A stretch of 64,000 bases of DNA from Berghia stephanieae (GCA_034508935.3 CM067448.1:8080649-8144648); one strand, 5' to 3'; numbered from the stretch's first letter, positions 10,713 to 22,346 are shown. Notes: a model not told the origin generated them from the sequence alone. Made by a program: numbers and translations.

Positions 10713-11308
10713 GTGGCCCACAAAACGTGCTCAAAGCGCTTTACAAAGGGTCCCTGGCCAACAGCAACACAAAACATGTAAAACGGGACATGACAGGCGA
10801 TATTACAATTCTTTTTTTTCTTTTTTTCCGACAGAGACTGCGTTTTTAACGACCAGGTACTGAATTTACACCCGATTACGTTGAGAGGATGTGAGTAAAG
10901 TGCGGCTATGTGGTCAAGTGGTATGACACTCGCTTTCGGATCTGAAGGTCCTGGGTTCGAGCCTCGCTCGGCGCATAGTTGAGTCCTTGGAGAAGGCTCT
11001 TTACTCACATTCTCTCACCGTACTCAGGTGTAAAATGAGTACCTGGCCGTTAACAGCGTTGTCTCTGTCCCAAAAATTTGTAATATCGCCTGACAGGCGT
11101 CATGTCTCGTCCTATATGTTATGTGTTGCTGTTGGCCAGGGACCCCTTGTAAAGCGCTTTGAGCACGTGTAGTGGATAATGCGCTATATAAAAGCTCAAG
11201 TAAAGCTCCTTTTTCCAAGGACCTAACTATGTTCCGAGCGAGGCTCAAAGCAAGGACCTTCCGGCCCGAAAGCGAGTGTTATACCACAAAGCCACATAGC
11301 CGCATAAT
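10713..11308. mobile_element. Cluster of three SINE-A units in alternating orientation
   Basis: Reverse headless unit (10713-10898), complete forward unit (10902-11200) and reverse head unit (11204-11308). The inverted neighbours can form long hairpins. The forward unit has clear A and B boxes (GGTCAAGTGGTATGAC, GGGTTCGAGCC). Confidence 0.8.
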
Positions 11309-11800
11309 AATAATAAATACAAATTCTTACTTAAAGAGTGAAAAACGAACACTTCACGTTTATTATATTTTTGTTTATATTTGTTTTAAATTCATATTTT
11401 TCTCGTTCAACTCGATATAACGACGAATTGACATGACGGGTCACATATTATTATTGTCATTATTATTGTGTTGTCATGACAACGGTTTCCATGGGGGGGG
11501 GGGGGGGGGGGGTATAATCTCTAACATTTCATGATGAATGACGCATGGAATTTTTTTTGTGCGCACTTGATTCTTGAATGGGGAGCACTTTTGAACTAGG
11601 TCATTCTTTCGCAGACGTCAACAATATGTGACCCATCGTCTCAAAACGGAATTATGTCGGAACGAACCATTTGCTTAAAAGCTTAATTTAATGTAAAACT
11701 TGTCAAAAATATAAATTGTTGGCATCATCACCCTAAAATATGGTATCCATTCTCAGTGGCGGTTCTAGCCTATTTACAGTGGTGGGGCAAAGATGATCCG
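11309..11800. other. no gene; short poly-G tract
   Basis: AT-rich. A run of about 19 G ends near 11513. TTCGTTCCGACATAAT-like sequence (also near 20280) hints at an unresolved dispersed repeat. Confidence 0.5.
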
Positions 11801-11801
11801 G

Positions 11802-11802
<1 letters not shown>

Positions 11803-11884
<82 letters not shown>

Positions 11885-11930
11885 TATATTTTTTTTTTTT
11901 TTTTTTCTTTTTTTTTAATTATATTTTTTT
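11803..11930. repeat. (TA)n followed by poly-T
   Basis: About 85 bp of near-perfect TA dinucleotide, then T-rich sequence. Confidence 0.9.
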
Positions 11931-12289
11931 TCACCTTTAAAAAAAATATTTCAACCACAAATAATCACATTCACAATGAAATGACAATACCAGTAGATTT
12001 TAATAATTCCAAACGTAATCAAAAATTAATCACGAAAGAGAATACAACTAAAAAATAAAGCGACGAGACATAATGCGACAACACCTTGACAATAGAAGTC
12101 CATTTCGTTCACTCGAAAAATTAAAGAGATGCTTTAATCCCTCAACGGCGAGATTAATATTTCTGTTACATTACTGGTTTTCAGTAGTATGTAGTAACCT
12201 TAAAGTTTTCATCGAGAAGCAACAACAGCGATATGACTCGAGTTTCATTCAGATCTAAAATTGCATCATTTTTACTGCTGTCTTGGTGG

Positions 12290-12530
12290 TTAGAATGATT
12301 GTGCCGGTGGTGGTAGTGGTTGGAATAGTGGTAGCGGTGGTGGTGGTGGTGGAGGAGGAGGAGGAGGAAGACGAGGCGGTGAGGGAGGATGTAATTATGA
12401 TAGTGGTTTTGGTGGTGCTGTTGGTTAGAATGATAGTTGTGGAGACGATGACGGAAATTGTATGATGATGTTGATATTGTTTTTATTGCTATTGTTGTAC
12501 TTGTTGTTAATATTGTTGTTGTTGTTGTTA

Positions 12531-12603
<73 letters not shown>
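12290..12603. repeat. GTG/GGA and (ATG)n trinucleotide repeats
   Basis: Imperfect GGTG and GAGGAG repeats (12290-12370), TTG repeats (12490-12530), then about 24 ATG/TGA units at 12530-12603. Poly-Asp, poly-Ser and similar frames here are artefacts. Confidence 0.9.
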
Positions 12604-12605
<2 letters not shown>

Positions 12606-12659
12606 CGTCGAAAATGATGGTTACCACCATACGATATTACAAAGTTTATTTAATCTTAG

Positions 12660-13930
12660 GCTTTCGCCAATAATTCACACAATACAATTAAGACAAAAGA
12701 ATGTTACCAATCTCTCCTCATGCATTCGTTATACTATCACAATATCGACCGTGTTATCTTTAATCCTTCCCCAACCAACCCCTAGCTTCCCGCCTCTTCA
12801 TCACGAATCATCTTATGTATGTATTAGATTCAGGACGGGCAAGTACGGAATCTGCCCACCCTTCCTTTAAACGTATTTATTTCCTCTATAACTTAGTTAG
12901 AATTCAACTCTCTCCTTACTCAGAAGAGTATTTCTCGTATACTAATTCAATTGTTGAGAAAACCAAAATGGTGGTTGTATTTTATATATTTATTTAGTCG
13001 TGACTTTTGAATAAAAGGGTTTTATTTTATTAGAGGGAATACAATAGAAAATTACATTGTTTTGCAAAATTATTTAGTCTGGCAATAAAAATACAGCGGT
13101 AATTACTTTAAGAATAATAAAAAAAAAATAACTAACAAATTAATTTGTTAAAAAACAAAAACAAAAAAAAAAAAAAAAAAAAAAAAACAAATAAGAAAAC
13201 AATTTAAATAAATCAGTTTTGGGAAGTACTTAAAGAAAACGAGAGAAAAAAAGAGATAATTTAAATGGATAAACAAATATATAATATTAATAAGTTAATA
13301 AATTTAATTCAACACTGGAACCTTCCCAAAGTCATTACATCAATGGTACAAGCACAAGTAATGCAATAAATAAGAAAAAGTTCGTTTGCCAAAAGCTCTA
13401 TTCAGTGTTCACTGGTTATTAAGGTGGGCTCATTTGAATTAGCCCGACCTAGTACTAGAGAGGCCAGACAGCAAAAATCGTAGTTCACCGTCAGGCGACG
13501 TGACGATGAGATGACGATGTGGGCGGAGTGGAGTGGAGTGGTTGGGGGGGGGGGGTGATAAAAAGAACAGGAGCGTATCCTGGTTTATGCATTACGGGGT
13601 GCATGGTGATTCGCAATCTATCAAAAATACTAACAAATTGATTTCAGTACGAAGTATCAAGTTTAAGTAGTTCCTTTTGAAATTATCTAATTTAAATTTG
13701 ATTATTTCGGACCTGGTAATACAGCATATAACTTGAAAAAACAGGCTGGTATTTGCCCACCCTGCCCATTATTACCAGCCGTCCCTGTCCATTCTCCTCA
13801 ATAAAACATACAAACTCAACACAAGTCTGATTTCTGGCTATAAATTCAGTTTTCAACATCTTAACCAATCCGACTTAATACCGTTTTGAGGCGAAGGGTC
13901 ACATATCATGTATTTGACCTACAAATGAAT
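12660..13930. other. no gene; A-rich and simple tracts
   Basis: AT-rich with a 30-bp poly-A (about 13155-13186) and a G run (about 13544). The piece 13730-13790 (AACAGGCTGG..CCACCCTGCCC) recurs at 30370-30420, so an undescribed dispersed repeat is present. No coding frame is supported. Confidence 0.45.
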
Positions 13931-14026
13931 GACACACACCGAGTTCTAAACGTTTAATTACTACTATTTGGGGGGGGGGGGGGGTTCTAAGTGTTTTGGA
14001 GTTTTGAAAAACATTCTTTTCAATTC

Positions 14027-14341
14027 AATTGGAGTCAATAGTCTGATGTCACGTTGCCAGCAACGGCGGCCATCGTGGTTCTAAACAAAGAAAATCGGTA
14101 TTTTTTATTCTTCATGCTGGCTAGAACTTTTCATATGTCATGTGATCAGAATGTATAAAAGTCAAAACATGATCATATTTATAATGTTTTTCTCCTCTGG
14201 ATACACTTTTATGCTCGTCGGAGAAATATTTCATAATGGCGTCCGCCAGTATTCCGATAGTTTAGAGCCAGTGCTACTAAGTACTAAGTTACTATGCGTC
14301 GTTAAGAGGGAAGTGACGTCAAGACTGTTGAAGCGTATTGG
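14027..14341 (+). mobile_element. MITE-1 copy 2
   Basis: Ends GGAGTCAATAGTC and GACTGTTGAAGC; GGCGTCCGCCAGTATTC inside. More decayed than copy 1. Confidence 0.7.
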
Positions 14342-14404
14342 CACATGTCCAAGTGAAAGCTGTGAACTGTAAAACGTAATGAACAGGAATGTGGGGTTGA
14401 TATG

Positions 14405-14484
14405 ATACTCGGGGGTCGAGGGGGAGGAGGGGGGAGGGGGGAGGGGGGCTCGAGGGGAGGAGGGGGGGGGGAGGGGGGGGGGTA
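14405..14484. repeat. G-rich tract
   Basis: Many runs of 4-9 G separated by A, GA or CTC, a strong G-quadruplex candidate on the plus strand. Confidence 0.85.
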
Positions 14485-14589
14485 GTAGACGTGCTAATGA
14501 AAGACAAACACCGAGCTCTAAACGTTCAATTACTTTTTTTTTTCTTTCTTTAAAAGAAAAGTTATTGGGGTTTTGAAACACATTCTTTT

Positions 14590-15075
14590 CAATTCGATCA
14601 TCATCATATCTTGTCGCGCCAGTGAGTCAGCCAGTCCCGGGCAGTCTGGTTGCATTCCCTCAGGTCAGCATTGGTGCAGTGAGGTCCCAGCGAGCATTCG
14701 GACAGGATGTGGTCCATGGTCTGTCTGGGGTGACCGCATGGGCATTCAGTGCCCGGTGAGATTTTCCATTTAAAGAGGTTGGTGGCGGTGTTTCCCACCT
14801 TTGCTCTAGCTCTGTTCAGCGCCACCCATTCTTTTCTCTTGAGGTCTGTGCCTGCTGGGAGCTTTTCTGTTGGGGGCTGGAGGGCATCGTTTGCTGTCTT
14901 GTCCCATTCTACCCATTTGTCCAGGCGGAAGAATGCTGAGTGGTCTGGGTGAAGGCTCTCTACTGTGAGGAAGCTTTTTCTTGATTTGAGCCTGCTTTTG
15001 GGGCAATTGTGGTCATGAAGGGGGTGTCTCTGGTCCATTTCCTGTTTGTATTTTTGTATTTGGGCATGATTAACA
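14590..15075 (-). mobile_element. LINE 3' fragment (zf-RVT region)
   Basis: The minus strand encodes about 145 residues ending in the cysteine cluster ECPCGHPRQTMDHILSEC, the zf-RVT knuckle found at the C-terminus of many non-LTR retrotransposon polymerases, preceded by WVALNRARAKVGNTATNLFKW. The downstream edge has GATCATCATCAT, i.e. ATG-type repeats on the sense strand as in RTE-like tails. 5'-truncated and inactive. The clade is inferred, not proven. Confidence 0.75.
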
Positions 15076-15121
15076 CGTCCAAGTGCCAGCTGTGGAATGT
15101 AATCAGGAATGAAAATGAATG

Positions 15122-15445
15122 TGCGACTATGTGGTCTAGCGGTATGACACTCGCTTTAGGATATGAAGGTCCTGGGTCCAAGCCTCGCTCTTTGAGAAGA
15201 CTCTTTACTCGCATTCTCTCACCGTCCTCATGTGTAAAATGAGTACATGGCCGTTTACAGCATTGTCTCTGTCCGAAAAAAATAAATTGTAATATCGCCC
15301 AACAGGCGTCATGTCCCGTCCTACATGTTAAGTGTTGCTGTTGGCCAGGGACCCCTTGTAAAGCGCTTTGAGAACGTTTAGTGGATATTCCGCTATATGA
15401 AAGCTCATTCATTCATTCATTCATTCATTCATTCATTCATTCTCT
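15122..15445 (+). mobile_element. SINE-A copy with (ATTC)n tail
   Basis: Forward copy from GCGACTATGTGGTCTAGCGG to GAAAGCTC, then about ten ATTC units to 15445. The tetranucleotide starts exactly at the SINE end, so it grew from the tail. Confidence 0.85.
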
Positions 15446-15494
15446 TTCAGAGCCAAATGATGAGTTTATCCTAAAATGATAGAAAGTAACGTCG

Positions 15495-15737
15495 TTGGTT
15501 TATCCCGGTTACTATAGCCTTAAATGGATTATAGCCTTTGCTTGCTACCCTTTGGACATGATACTAGTCTATCGTGAAGTACTTTCGGAGTTGAGGGTGT
15601 GTGTGTGGGGGGGGGGGGGGGGCGGGGGGGGGGGGGGAGAAATAAAAGAATCTCGACTGCACCCGGCTTACCCGGGGTTCGGTATTGGTCAATTTGCTCG
15701 TGAGACGAGCGTTCTACGTACTGAGCTATCGGCTCCT
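15495..15737 (-). mobile_element. SINE-B copy with G tract
   Basis: Body near GGTTTATCCCGGTTACTATAG, interrupted by GT and G runs (15598-15638); head end CTACGTACTGAGCTATCGG. Confidence 0.7.
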
Positions 15738-15761
15738 CACCAAAATCAATTACTTATAGAT

Positions 15762-15951
15762 AGATCGCGCCTGGCCAAGGAGTTCACAACATTGCCATCC
15801 GGAAGTATAACGGACCAACACACAAACTCTGTGTAACCATGAACTTTTATAGTCTGGTTAATACAGTTTAGTGAGAACAACTCACAAACGCGGATGGCAA
15901 AAACAATAACAAAGACCTGAGTGACGTCATCTGCATACTATCTATACGATT
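15762..15951 (-). mobile_element. MITE-I copy 2
   Basis: Reverse copy of 60-252, sharing CAACATTGCCATCCGGAAG and CATACTATCTATAC. Confidence 0.7.
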
Positions 15952-15999
15952 TTTATTTGGCATGGAAAGAAAGAGAAAGAATGTGACGAATTCCAGGCG

Positions 16000-16134
16000 A
16001 CGTCCTTTCAATAAATATGAAAATAAATAAGTAAATATATAAATCGATAAATAAATAAATGTATGAATAAATAAATAAATAACTAAATAAATGATGTTGT
16101 TGTTGTTGTTGTTGATGATGATGATGATGATGAT

Positions 16135-16180
<46 letters not shown>

Positions 16181-16189
16181 AAAAATGAC

Positions 16190-16247
<58 letters not shown>
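16000..16247. repeat. (AAAT)n and (ATG)n repeats
   Basis: AAAT-type tetranucleotides to about 16090, then about 150 bp of TGA/ATG trinucleotide with one AT-rich interruption near 16175. Poly-His, poly-Asp and poly-Ser frames here are artefacts. Confidence 0.9.
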
Positions 16248-16429
16248 GTGATACCTCAACAATAACAACAGCAGCAGCATGCGAATGTAACCCATTAAAA
16301 ATTAGATATCTAAAAAGAGATGATTTGGTAAATAAATAGTAAATGTGACATATCGGCCCCAAACGGTATTATGTTGGGTTGAAATAGAAAAAAAAAATGA
16401 ATTTCCAGTCATAAATAGGATGAGACCGA

Positions 16430-16600
16430 CACGTGTACATATATGCAGGTCTGACGTCCGAACACAATTATGGGCCTATAATATTATTAACATTGTTGTA
16501 ATGGGCAATATTTAACGTCATTTTAACAATAACATTTCCATTACGACAATTCAATGAGCCCATAATGAATTGGGTCATCAGACCTGAAAATAAGTGCACG
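16430..16600 (+). mobile_element. MITE-H copy 1
   Basis: Inverted ends TGCAGGTCTGACGTCC and GGGTCATCAGACCTG, with ATTATGGGC and GCCCATAAT further in. Copies at 31050-31205 and 39640-39772. Confidence 0.65.
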
Positions 16601-16774
16601 TTCGATTAGGTCCGTCGTCAAAGATTATTAACAATGTTTTTGATTTTGAAAAAAAAAAAAAAGAAGAAAAAAAAAAAAGAGAAGGATTACAAATTAATAA
16701 CTTAGCGTCATTTTATTACAAAATTAATTATTTACAGCACACCAAATGATAATCAATTTTCTACTTTCAGTCAG
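16601..16774. other. A-rich, nothing recognised
   Basis: Contains an A/AAG-rich run near 16650-16680 and otherwise unique AT-rich DNA. Confidence 0.5.
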
Positions 16775-16924
16775 AGCTAATAGATCCAGATACCCAAATC
16801 CCTGCTAGGTGACCAGGGGGAGGGGGGGGGGGGATCAGAAAAAAATATTGATTTCATTCGGGATCGATCTCGGTCCCTTTGAGTGTGAAGCGAGTGCTCT
16901 ACCAACTGAGCTATCGGGACCCCC
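16775..16924 (-). mobile_element. SINE-B fragment (head half)
   Basis: Head and part of the body: CTCTACCAACTGAGCTATCG at the right, G tract at 16817-16832. Confidence 0.75.
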
Positions 16925-16931
16925 AATGGAT

Positions 16932-17226
16932 GCGGCTATGTGGTCTAGTGGTATGACACTCGCTTTCGGATGGGAAGGTCCGAGGTTCGAGCCTCGCTCG
17001 GCGCATAGTTGAGTCCTTGGAAAAAAACCTCTTTCCTCACATTCTCTCACCGTACTCATGTGTAAAATGAGTACCTGGCCGTTAACAGCGTTGTCTTGTC
17101 CGAAAAATTGTAATATCGCCAAACAGGCGGCATGTCCCGTCCTACATGTTAAATGTTGCTGTTGACCAGGGACCCCTTGTAAAGCGCTTTGAGCACATTT
17201 AGTGGACATTACGCTATATAAAGGCT
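16932..17226 (+). mobile_element. SINE-A copy, well preserved
   Basis: Starts GCGGCTATGTGGTCTAGTGG, B box GAGGTTCGAGCC, ends ACGCTATATAAAGGC. Its head abuts the head of the SINE-B at 16775-16924. Confidence 0.87.
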
Positions 17227-17590
17227 ATGAAGTGAGTAGAAAAGTGCCAGAAGACAATAGAGAATAAAAAATTTTTGCGGCGGTGGTGGGGTTTGAACCT
17301 GCGACCTTATTGGTACGACAACTCCGCCTGGCAGGTGAGAGCGTGGCTCTACCGTGTGAGCTATCAACGAACACAAAAATATTCGTATCAAACCCAAGTC
17401 ATTTCTAGATCCCTCTCTCACCCACTTCTGGAGATCGCCGATTCGTTCGCACACCACCATCGCGAAGTAATTTTTGACCAGCAGTTAAGCTTAATAGCCA
17501 ATATTCTCAACACAAACATATAACATAGAAACGATTGAGACATTGAGTATGCTCCGGTTTATGGGGTGAATTTTTAATTCAGAAAAGTCT
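17227..17590 (-). mobile_element. Element K copy (internal tRNA-like unit)
   Basis: Reverse copy of the unit repeated at 36477-37262. The tRNA-like segment (sense GATAGCTCACACGGTAGAGC and GGTTCAAACCCC) is inside the element, not at its 5' end. Confidence 0.7.
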
Positions 17591-17626
17591 GCTCCACTCT
17601 CAGCATATTATATTATGGGGTAACAA

Positions 17627-17933
17627 GTAGTCCGTCAGAGCCGTTAGGCCCATGGAGCCGGAGTTTAAACCGGTTTCTCTAGCGTGAAACGGACAACATC
17701 AATTATTGCTATCCTTTGGCTAGGACGCTAGTCTATCTCAAAGTACTTCCGGCCAGGTCTAAGAGACCCAGCTACCCAATCACTGCTGGGAGGGCAAGGA
17801 GTGGGAGGAGCTGTAAAAAACAAACAACAACAACAAAAAAACAACAACTCGACTATACCCGAGATCGATCTGGGTCTCTTTGATTGAGCGTGAAGCGAGT
17901 GCTCTACCAACTGAGTTATCGGGACCCCCTTCG
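17627..17933 (-). mobile_element. SINE-B copy
   Basis: Near full-length reverse copy from AAGTAGTCCGTCAGAGCC to ACTGAGTTATCGGGACCCCC, with an AAC-rich insertion around 17815-17845. Confidence 0.82.
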
Positions 17934-17954
17934 GCATTTGATGCATCCCGACAA

Positions 17955-18237
17955 AACGCTCGGCGCTTAGTTGAGTCCTTGGAAAAGGCTCTTTACTCAC
18001 ATTCTCTCACCGAACTCATGTGTAAAATGAGTAGGCCTACCTTTCCGTTGACACACAGCTTTGTCTCTAACGAAAAAAAAAACAAAAACAAAAACAAAAA
18101 AAAACACTTGTAATATCACCTAACAGGCGTCATGTCTCGTTCTAGCTAATATTATTACGTATCGCTGTTGGTCAGGGACCCTTTATGAATCGCTTTGAGC
18201 ACGTTTAGTGGATATTGCTCTATATAAATTCTCAAGT
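17955..18237 (+). mobile_element. SINE-A copy, head truncated
   Basis: Begins at CGGCGCTTAGTTGAGTCC and runs to CTATATAAATTCTCAAG. The tRNA-like head is missing where it meets the SINE-B. Confidence 0.75.
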
Positions 18238-18291
18238 AAAAAAAAAATAATTAAAAAACCAACAAAAAAAAAACACAAAAAAAACCCAAAA

Positions 18292-18333
<42 letters not shown>

Positions 18334-18335
18334 AA
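18238..18335. repeat. A-rich and (CAA)n tail
   Basis: A-rich run followed by about 12 CAA units; it follows the SINE-A tail directly. Confidence 0.8.
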
Positions 18336-18683
18336 AACAGAGTGAGGCGGCGAAAGGAAGTCCAATCTCTATCCAACCATGTGCTCTGGTTATTCTCTCC
18401 CTTGCCTTTCGATATGGACAAGTATGGTAAAACTCTGCGTGAGTAATCCTTAGCAAGATTGGCACCGCACCTGGTGCTTGCTCCATCCTCAATTGACCGT
18501 TCCGTGGCACAGATTCGTTATCGACTAGATAGAGTCAATTCATTTCTCTCTAATTATAACAATCAATTTATTTTCAGATTGTATGTGACTATTCGTTTTA
18601 AAACTGTATATATTATTTGGATTGAACAGGACACTAAAAATTGAACTTTAAGCTGACCTTATAAGGAGAGTGAGCTTTGTCTT
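18336..18683. other. no gene seen
   Basis: Apparently unique sequence; no coding or repeat assignment. Confidence 0.45.
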
Positions 18684-18686
18684 GAA

Positions 18687-18780
<94 letters not shown>

Positions 18781-18869
18781 TATTATTATTATTATTATTA
18801 TTATCATTATTATTATTATTATTATTATTATTAATATAAACAACAACAACAACAAAACAACAACAAAAC

Positions 18870-18960
<91 letters not shown>

Positions 18961-18963
18961 TAA
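18684..18963. repeat. (AAT)n-(TTA)n-(AAT)n array
   Basis: About 30 AAT units, then about 17 TTA units (18781-18835), a CAA stretch, then about 33 AAT units. Adjacent AAT and TTA blocks are inverted relative to each other and can fold into an AT-only hairpin. Confidence 0.9.
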
Positions 18964-19006
18964 TAATAAGGGTCAGAAAAATAAAATTCTTAAACTTCAC
19001 TTTAGA

Positions 19007-19130
19007 TTGATCCCGATCTCTTTGCGTGTGAACCGAGTGCTCTACCAATTCTCTCCCCCTACTCCCCCCCCCTCCCCTCACCTCCCCACCCCCCAATCCC
19101 CCCCCCCCCCCCCACCCCCACCCCCTAGAG
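19007..19130 (-). repeat. SINE-B head fragment and C-rich tract
   Basis: 19007-19050 keeps GATCTCTTTGCGTGTGAACC and CTCTACCAATT of SINE-B. From 19056 a C-rich tract follows. Confidence 0.65.
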
Positions 19131-19346
19131 ATCGTGTCATACCACAAGATCAAAAAGCCCCACAGCCTTACTGAAATGGGTCATGGACGAGGTCAGGTGA
19201 CCGTTCGTGAACCATTTTGGACGCGGTCATGTTAAGCACGGATTAAGGATAGTTTGTGAATGACGTCAAATTATTATCAATTTTTTTCTCTTCTGTCTAC
19301 TTTTCCCCCCCTTTCACATGGCTCTCATTGCGACTTTTTAAGACAA

Positions 19347-19669
19347 GAATTGGATTCAGTAGTCTGATGTCACGCAGCCCGGCAACGGCGGCCATTTTGG
19401 TTCTAAACAAAGAAAATCATTACTTTTTATTCTTCATGCTGGCTAGAACTTTTCATTCCCTTTTCATATGCCTTTTGATCAGAATGTGTAAAAGTCAAAA
19501 CATGATCAAATTTATGTGTTTTTTTTTCCCTCTGGAAACGTTTTTATGCTCGCCGGAGAAATATTTCATACGGGCGTCCGCCATTGTTCCGATAGTTTAG
19601 AGCCAGTGTTACTAAGTTACCATGCATCATTAGGAAGGAAGTGACGTTACGACTATTGAATCCTATTAA
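19347..19669 (+). mobile_element. MITE-1 copy 3
   Basis: Ends TTGGATTCAGTAGTC and GACTATTGAATCC; GGCGTCCGCCATTGTTCC inside. Confidence 0.8.
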
Positions 19670-19799
19670 TGACTCACGGTTTCATATCGATATAATGTCG
19701 GGATAGATAACATTCCTTCTGAAAATTGAATATGAGGCCAAAACCAAAGTTCAAAGTTCAAAGTTTATTCAATCTTAGGCTTTCGCCAATAAACCGACG

Positions 19800-20004
19800 T
19801 GTATATAGATATTATGAAATTGACGTCACTTAGGACTTTGTTATTGCTTTTTGCCACCCGCGTTTATGAGTACTTATCATTAAACTGTACTAACCAGACT
19901 GCAAACGATTAAAGTTACACATAGTTTTGTGTGGTGATCCGTTATACTGTCGGATGGCAATGTTGTGAGCTTATTAGCCAAGCGCATAGCATACTATCTA
20001 TATG
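19800..20004 (+). mobile_element. MITE-I copy 3
   Basis: Same orientation as copy 1, with TTGACGTCACTTAGG, CGGATGGCAATGTTG and the end ATACTATCTATA. Confidence 0.65.
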
Positions 20005-20620
20005 AAGACTGGTTTTCCAAAACTCACCTAACTCCGTTTTTCCCATTTTGAGATATCGCGGATTATTTCCCCTAAACTTTCTCATTTGTGACCCTTCGCT
20101 CAAAACGGTATTAAGTCGGATTTGTTAAGATGTTGATAATTGAATTTATAGCCAGAAATATCAGACTTGTGTTGAGTTTGTATGTTTTATTGAGGAGAAT
20201 GGATACCATATTTTAGGGTGCTAATGCCAACAATTTATAATTTTGACCAGTTTTAACATTAAATTCGGCTATTAAGCATCTGGTTCGTTCCGACATAATA
20301 CCGTTTTGAGGCGATGGGTCACATTTGGTCTATTATTTTATCTTATTTAAACTTCAAATTCACACAAATCTATGGAAATTCTTGTGTCAATTGATGCTTA
20401 AAATGAAATCTACATTTCAAACAAGCCTTCATAATATATTATTATGCACGTCGGTCAAAACATAAAATGGCCTGTAAATGTCGACACCCACAAATTCGTG
20501 GACTTTGAGCCAATTTCAAATCACATTGGACAGAGAGGTAAATTGTCTGTAGATCTAATTTATTTAGGATTAAAAAAAAAAAAAAATTAATTATAGCATT
20601 GGAGAGAAAAAAAATATAAA
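20005..20620. other. no gene; possible old repeat
   Basis: AT-rich. The pair GTGACCCTTCGCTCAAAACG (about 20090) and its inverted relative CGTTTTGAGGCGATGGGTCA (about 20303) bounds 20090-20330 like the ends of a MITE. Related sequence occurs near 11630 and 13890. Confidence 0.45.
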
Positions 20621-20621
20621 G

Positions 20622-20892
20622 TCGTCCTTCAGAGCCATAGAGCCGGAGTTTATCCGGTTTCTATAGTGTAAAACTGACAATAGCAATTGCTTGCCATCCT
20701 TTGAATAGGACGCTAGTCTATCGCAAAATACTTTCCGCCAAGTCTAACAGACTCATCAGCTAACCATTCACTGTTGGGTGGACGGGAAAGGGGGGGGGGG
20801 GGTGAAAACAGATCTCGACTGCACCCGGGATCGATCCCAGGCCCTTTGCGTGTTTAGCGAGTGCTCTACCAACTGAGCTATCAGGACCCCCA
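20622..20892 (-). mobile_element. SINE-B copy
   Basis: Reverse copy with a G tract; CTCTACCAACTGAGCTATCA marks the head. Confidence 0.82.
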
Positions 20893-20954
20893 CCACGAAA
20901 GAGAAAATGACGGTAAATGAAACCATCTAAACAAGATGGTGCTAGCTACTAATA

Positions 20955-21125
20955 ATGAAATAACAATGTGAAATTGAATGTAAGCTTCAATTTAATAATA
21001 TCCGAAAACAGATTTTAAAAAGGACGTATCTGTATTCGTATATCAAATTGAAGCTTACATTCAATTTCACATTTATTGTTATTTATTTCTTCGAGCTCCG
21101 AGCAGCAACATTTACACGACTAATA
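20955..21125. mobile_element. Foldback element E copy 2
   Basis: Two inverted arms almost without the centre seen at 3680-3970. GTGAAATTGAATGTAAGC and GCTTACATTCAATTTCAC are exact complements. Confidence 0.75.
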
Positions 21126-21289
21126 CTGATGGTCACAGAGACTATAAGTATAAATGATTCCACAAATACAACAATACGAAATCTAGGTTAAATTTAGTCT
21201 ATAAATTTTATTGAAGGCAATAGACATTGTTTTCAAAATGACAAAAAAAAAATAATAAATAAATAAATAAAAAAAGCCAAATCTTACTT

Positions 21290-21575
21290 TTTGAACAGTT
21301 AATTGCCAGTAAACTCTGGAAAAACTCGTAATTAGAAATTTGGCCAGAGAATTCGTCCTTCAAATATCGATCGATCTAAATAACCCACATCTTGGTTTAA
21401 AAATCTATAACCTGGGACTTCGCGAAATCTTCCTTAAAGTCTCAGGTTTGAGAGTTTTTGCCACGACGAGGGTCGTTTAAATCGATCTATATTTGAAGGA
21501 CGAGTTTTCAGGCCAAATGTTTAAATACGAGTTTTTCTGGAGTACGGCAGTTACTGAATAAGTCATTTTCATTGT
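21290..21575. mobile_element. MITE-F copy 1
   Basis: Inverted ends: AAAAACTCGTAATTAG.. and TACGAGTTTTTCTGG; next to them CGTCCTTCAAATATCGATCG and CGATCTATATTTGAAGGACG. Further copies lie at 43 kb, 55.6 kb, 57.8 kb and 59.2 kb. Confidence 0.7.
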
Positions 21576-21699
21576 AAAATCGCTCTTTTGGCATTAGGTT
21601 CACTCTGACAAAATACTGTTTTGAGTCTATAAGTCACATATAAATATATCATGGTTCTTAAGTTCTCCTTTTATAATGTAAAGCTTTTACATTACCAAT

Positions 21700-22038
21700 C
21701 CTACCCACCCCCCCCCCCCCACCCTACCCCCCCCCCCCCCCTCCTCCCCTCCCAACACACAATCACGTACACAACCTTAACAAAACGCATAAAAAGCATT
21801 GAAGATAAGTGCGATTTTATTCCGCTCAATGGAATCAATATTAAATGAAAAGCATTTTGTCTCTTATACAAACTGTCTAAAGAAAAAAGGAAGGATGGTA
21901 GAAAGAAATAAAAATGCGTTTTAGGGTGTGTGTGTGTGTGTGTGGGGTGTGTGTGTGGTGTGTGCGCGCGTCGGCGCGTGTGTGTCGGGGGGATGGGTGG
22001 CCGGGGTTCTAGACCATTTATAGTGGTCGGGCAAAGTA

Positions 22039-22109
<71 letters not shown>

Positions 22110-22112
22110 TAT
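21700..22112. repeat. C tract, (TG)n and (TA)n repeats
   Basis: C-rich run 21705-21745, unique sequence to about 21920, TG repeat 21925-21965, TA repeat about 22038-22112. Confidence 0.85.
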
Positions 22113-22117
22113 AGTTA

Positions 22118-22346
22118 TATTGAGCTTTTCTATAGCGCAATATCTACTAAACATGCTCAAAGCACTTTACAAAGGGTCCCTGGCCAACAGCAACACTTAA
22201 TATGCAAGATGTGGCATGACGCCTGTTAGGTGATATTATAATTTTTTCTGATAGAGACAACGCTGTTAACGGCCAGGTAGCCTACTCATTTTACACCCGA
22301 GTACGGTGAGAGAATGTGAGTAAAGAGCCTTTTCCAAGGACTCAAC
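22118..22346 (-). mobile_element. SINE-A, tail half (cut by LTR element)
   Basis: Tail and body of a reverse SINE-A stop at CTCAAC where the LTR element begins; the head half resumes at 29475. Confidence 0.88.

Noticed and set aside
14231-14581. Pro-rich minus-strand frame
   Set aside because: Antisense of the G-rich tract.
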